Source: Natronomonas sp.
GTDB taxonomy: Archaea > Halobacteriota > Halobacteria > Halobacteriales > Haloarculaceae
Direction: 5' to 3'
DNA: 6,758 nt
Assembly: GCA_007135435.1 (NCBI GenBank)
Contig: SLIW01000013.1
Location: 1-6,758, forward strand
Position 1 is the first letter of the stretch; the number at the start of each line of letters is the position of its first letter. The notes beneath the pieces were generated by a model. That model did no database searches. It saw only the letters and a program-made list of their open reading frames with translations, and was not told the DNA's origin. Both the position numbers and the translations under genes were made by a program. Below are positions 5,547 through 6,758 of this stretch, piece after piece.

Positions 5547-5584
5547 GTGCACTGGAGAATGTCGGCGCTACCTGGACAGTGCAC
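5547..5584. repeat. Inverted repeat GTGCACTG / CAGTGCAC
   Basis: GTGCACTG (5547-5554) and its exact complement CAGTGCAC (5577-5584) are separated by 22 bases, about 30 bases beyond the stop codon of the gene ending at 5614. Each arm contains the palindrome GTGCAC. It could form a 3' hairpin in the minus-strand mRNA or be a pair of protein-binding sites. No T-run accompanies it. Confidence 0.55.
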
Positions 5585-5613
5585 AACGTAACCGACCAGC
5601 GCAACCGGGCCCC

Positions 5614-6114
5614 TCAGTCCTGCTCGTCGTCGTGTGTGCCAGGTTCAGTCGGTGGATCCGGATGGGTGGCGGCGAGGAGGTTCTGGACGTAGCGCATCCC
5701 GGTGGCGACGGCCAGGACGCTGTCCATCAACGCCTGCTGGGTCGCCTCGTCGGGGTAGATCCGGTGCTCGATCTGGAGCGTCTCGGCGTAGCGGAGTTCA
5801 CTGGCGGTGTCCTCCTCGTCGAGGAACGTGTAGAAGCCGGGCGTCGCGGCGAGCACCGGCCCGATCTGCGAGAGCAGTTCCGTGCGAGCGTCCTCGTCGC
5901 GGAGGAGCTGCTCGGCGCGCTCGGTGTCGAACGCGCTCCGACCGACCACCCGGATCGGCCCCTCCTTGTCCTCCTTGATGAGGTGGATCGGCAGCCGGGA
6001 GAGGGTCACCTGGAGGTTGAACTCCGTCTCCTCCTGGGCGTGACTCGTCACGTCCCGGACGACGTTCTCGTCGAGCCACCACCGCACCTGGTCGGCACTC
6101 ACGTGGGTGGGCAT
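5614..6114 (-). CDS. Conserved protein of unknown function, perhaps DUF2299-like
   Basis: This 166-residue protein begins MPTHVSADQVRWWLDENVV. It continues with a strand-rich middle (EFNLQVTLSRLPIHLIKED 31-49, GPIRVVGRSAF 52-62), a helix (ERAEQLLRDEDARTELLSQI 65-84), GPVLAATPGFYTFLDEED (85-102) and ETLQIEHRIYPDEATQQALM (111-130). A final helix follows (DSVLAVATGMRYVQNLLAAT), then a disordered acidic tail. The order helix, strands, helix, strand, helix and the WL...FNLQV start remind me of archaeal DUF2299 proteins, also uncharacterised. This is a resemblance from memory, not a family assignment. There is no signal peptide, membrane segment or cysteine. The ATG at 6114 is favoured over the in-frame start at 6255 because a TATA-like box lies 26-27 bases upstream and the longer N-terminus crosses a tandem repeat. 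It is divergent from the gene at 6317. Confidence 0.8.
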   Translation of the reverse strand: MPTHVSADQVRWWLDENVVRDVTSHAQEETEFNLQVTLSRLPIHLIKEDKEGPIRVVGRSAFDTERAEQLLRDEDARTELLSQIGPVLAATPGFYTFLDEEDTASELRYAETLQIEHRIYPDEATQQALMDSVLAVATGMRYVQNLLAATHPDPPTEPGTHDDEQD

Positions 6115-6136
6115 GTGCCCAGTTCGGTCCCTGGGC

Positions 6137-6144
6137 GAAAAAGG
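6137..6144 (-). promoter_or_regulatory. TATA-like box of the gene at 5614-6114
   Basis: The minus strand reads CCTTTTTC, centred 26-27 bases upstream of the ATG at 6114, predicting a leaderless transcript. It closely resembles the CCTTTTG box of tsr3. Confidence 0.55.
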
Positions 6145-6197
6145 GTTGAGCCTGCAGGCTGCGGGGTCTCGCGGCGCTCGACGCTCGTCTATGGACG

Positions 6198-6253
6198 GTC
6201 GGCACAGATGCAGCCACCGATCAGCGTCGGCACAGATGCAGCCACCGACCAGC
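6198..6253. repeat. 28-bp tandem duplication in a divergent promoter region
   Basis: Copy 1 (6198-6225) and copy 2 (6226-6253) are head to tail and differ only at T6221 versus C6249. Both start GTCGGCACAGATGCAGCCAC. The pair lies between the TATA-like boxes of the two divergent genes (about 6140 and 6279). Such placement suits a duplicated regulator site, but recent slippage would look the same. Confidence 0.85.
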
Positions 6254-6274
6254 ACACCTGACGTGCTCGGGCCG

Positions 6275-6282
6275 GTGTAAAC
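6275..6282 (+). promoter_or_regulatory. Possible TATA-like element of the gene starting at 6317
   Basis: GTGTAAAC is centred about 38 bases before the ATG at 6317, which would give a leader of about a dozen bases. It is the only AT-leaning patch in the right part of this spacer. The match is weak. Confidence 0.3.
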
Positions 6283-6316
6283 GCCTCGTCCGTCGTCTCG
6301 CGTTCACGACAGACCG

Positions 6317-6758
6317 ATGTTTCGTGGGGACCTGCTTCCGCCAGTGATCGACCAGTACCTCGAGCGCCTCTACACCTGGGAGAGCCTCGAGAACACCGAG
6401 CGCGGGGTGGAGTTCGAGCTGAAGAACCGCCTCGTCGAGACGACGGTCGAGGGCGTCACGAGGGTCGCCCTCGACGGCGAGGTCGTCCCGCCCGGGGCCG
6501 TCACCCTGGAGTGCTCGGGGGACGAGCGCTACGCCGCCACCGAGATAACGCCCGAGGAACCGCTGGCGCTGGACCTCGGGGAGACCGTCCGGGTGATCCT
6601 GGAGACCGAGCGGCTCCGGCCGGGAATCCACGAGCTCGAGGTCGGCCTCCTGATCGCGGGCCAGGGCGAGGTGGCGTTCACCGTCGACGACCAGATCGCC
6701 GAGGAGGACCTGCTCGACGTCGACCCGGCGGAGCTGACCGTCGCGGAGCTCCGCTCGA
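6317..6758 (+). CDS. Beta-rich protein, CGDB/DUF6379-like N-terminal region, 3' end outside the window
   Basis: Reading from the ATG at 6317 (MFRGDLLPPVIDQYLERLY), 147 codons stay open to the window edge. After a short N-terminal helix comes SLENTERGVEFELKNRLVETTVEGVTRVALDGEVVPPGAVTLECSG, then a series of strands (LALDLGETVRVILET, GIHELEVGLLIAGQGEVAFTVDDQI) ending near residue 127. The SLENT start, the 'DGEVVPPG' turn and the closing GIHELEVG strand recall the small beta-sandwich proteins classed as C-glycoside deglycosidase beta subunit-like (CGDB/DUF6379). In haloarchaea I believe some relatives are mislabelled as HMG-CoA reductase. From residue 128 the sequence becomes acidic and helical (EEDLLDVDPAELTVAELRS), suggesting a linker into a further segment. 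Coding strand and frame are well supported by Asp/Glu-rich composition; the family is tentative. No strong ribosome-binding site is seen. Confidence 0.75.
   Translation, partial: MFRGDLLPPVIDQYLERLYTWESLENTERGVEFELKNRLVETTVEGVTRVALDGEVVPPGAVTLECSGDERYAATEITPEEPLALDLGETVRVILETERLRPGIHELEVGLLIAGQGEVAFTVDDQIAEEDLLDVDPAELTVAELRS

Larger units (their letters stand above)
5043..5613. other. Gene-free spacer between serS and the next upstream gene
   Basis: No reading frame here has the composition, start or family features of a gene. The frames open on the plus strand are rich in Ser, Arg and Pro and continue antisense through serS. The spacer holds the 64-bp tandem repeat (5306-5450), an inverted repeat (5547-5584) and two isolated GATCGATC sites (5118-5125, 5193-5200). 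The 3' end of the minus-strand transcript from 5614 must lie within it. Confidence 0.7.

Noticed and set aside
3811..6261. An 816-codon plus-strand open frame opposite serS and across the following spacer
   Set aside because: It is antisense to the unmistakable serS gene, and its Val/Leu/Arg-rich translation mirrors the GC-rich third positions of serS. It then runs through the 64-bp repeat and the 5614 gene. No family features are visible.

Overview
The window is strongly GC-rich. Its proteins are acidic, with many Asp/Glu and few Lys, and the TATA-like boxes sit about 26-32 bases upstream of start codons that lack Shine-Dalgarno sequences. Together with the families present (DUF5786, the archaeal Tsr3/DUF367 protein, L40e, DUF99), this points to a halophilic archaeon (class Halobacteria). 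The genus cannot be read from the sequence. It looks like ordinary chromosomal housekeeping DNA: I see no transposase, integrase, CRISPR array, tRNA, rRNA or defence cassette.

Layout, left to right. (1) 1-798, minus strand: a two-gene unit, the small DUF5786 protein followed six bases later by a DUF99-family protein that runs off the left edge. (2) 799-1056: a divergent spacer with four tandem 30-bp repeats. (3) 1057-1671, plus: an MBL-fold metallohydrolase with a complete set of metal ligands. (4) 1767-3054, minus: three genes in the order of transcription tsr3 (rRNA aminocarboxypropyltransferase), a two-helix membrane protein, and rpl40e (ribosomal protein L40e), each with its own TATA-like box. 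(5) 3175-3507, plus: an NTF2/SnoaL-like protein divergent from tsr3. (6) 3637-5010, minus: serS, seryl-tRNA synthetase. (7) 5011-5613: about 600 bases without a gene, holding a near-perfect 64-bp tandem repeat with hairpins and a separate inverted repeat. (8) 5614-6114, minus: a 166-residue cytosolic protein of unknown function. (9) 6115-6316: a divergent spacer with a 28-bp tandem duplication. (10) 6317-6758, plus: the N-terminal part of a beta-rich protein resembling the CGDB/DUF6379 group, cut by the right edge.

The clearest functional theme is translation: L40e, Tsr3 (hypermodification of small-subunit rRNA) and SerS lie within about 3.3 kb. The rest are conserved but poorly characterised haloarchaeal genes. 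I did not find a convincing undescribed multi-gene system. The most interesting unexplained signals are the three different tandem repeats in intergenic spacers (30 bp x4, 64 bp x2, 28 bp x2) and a duplicated gene end next to a terminator-like structure.
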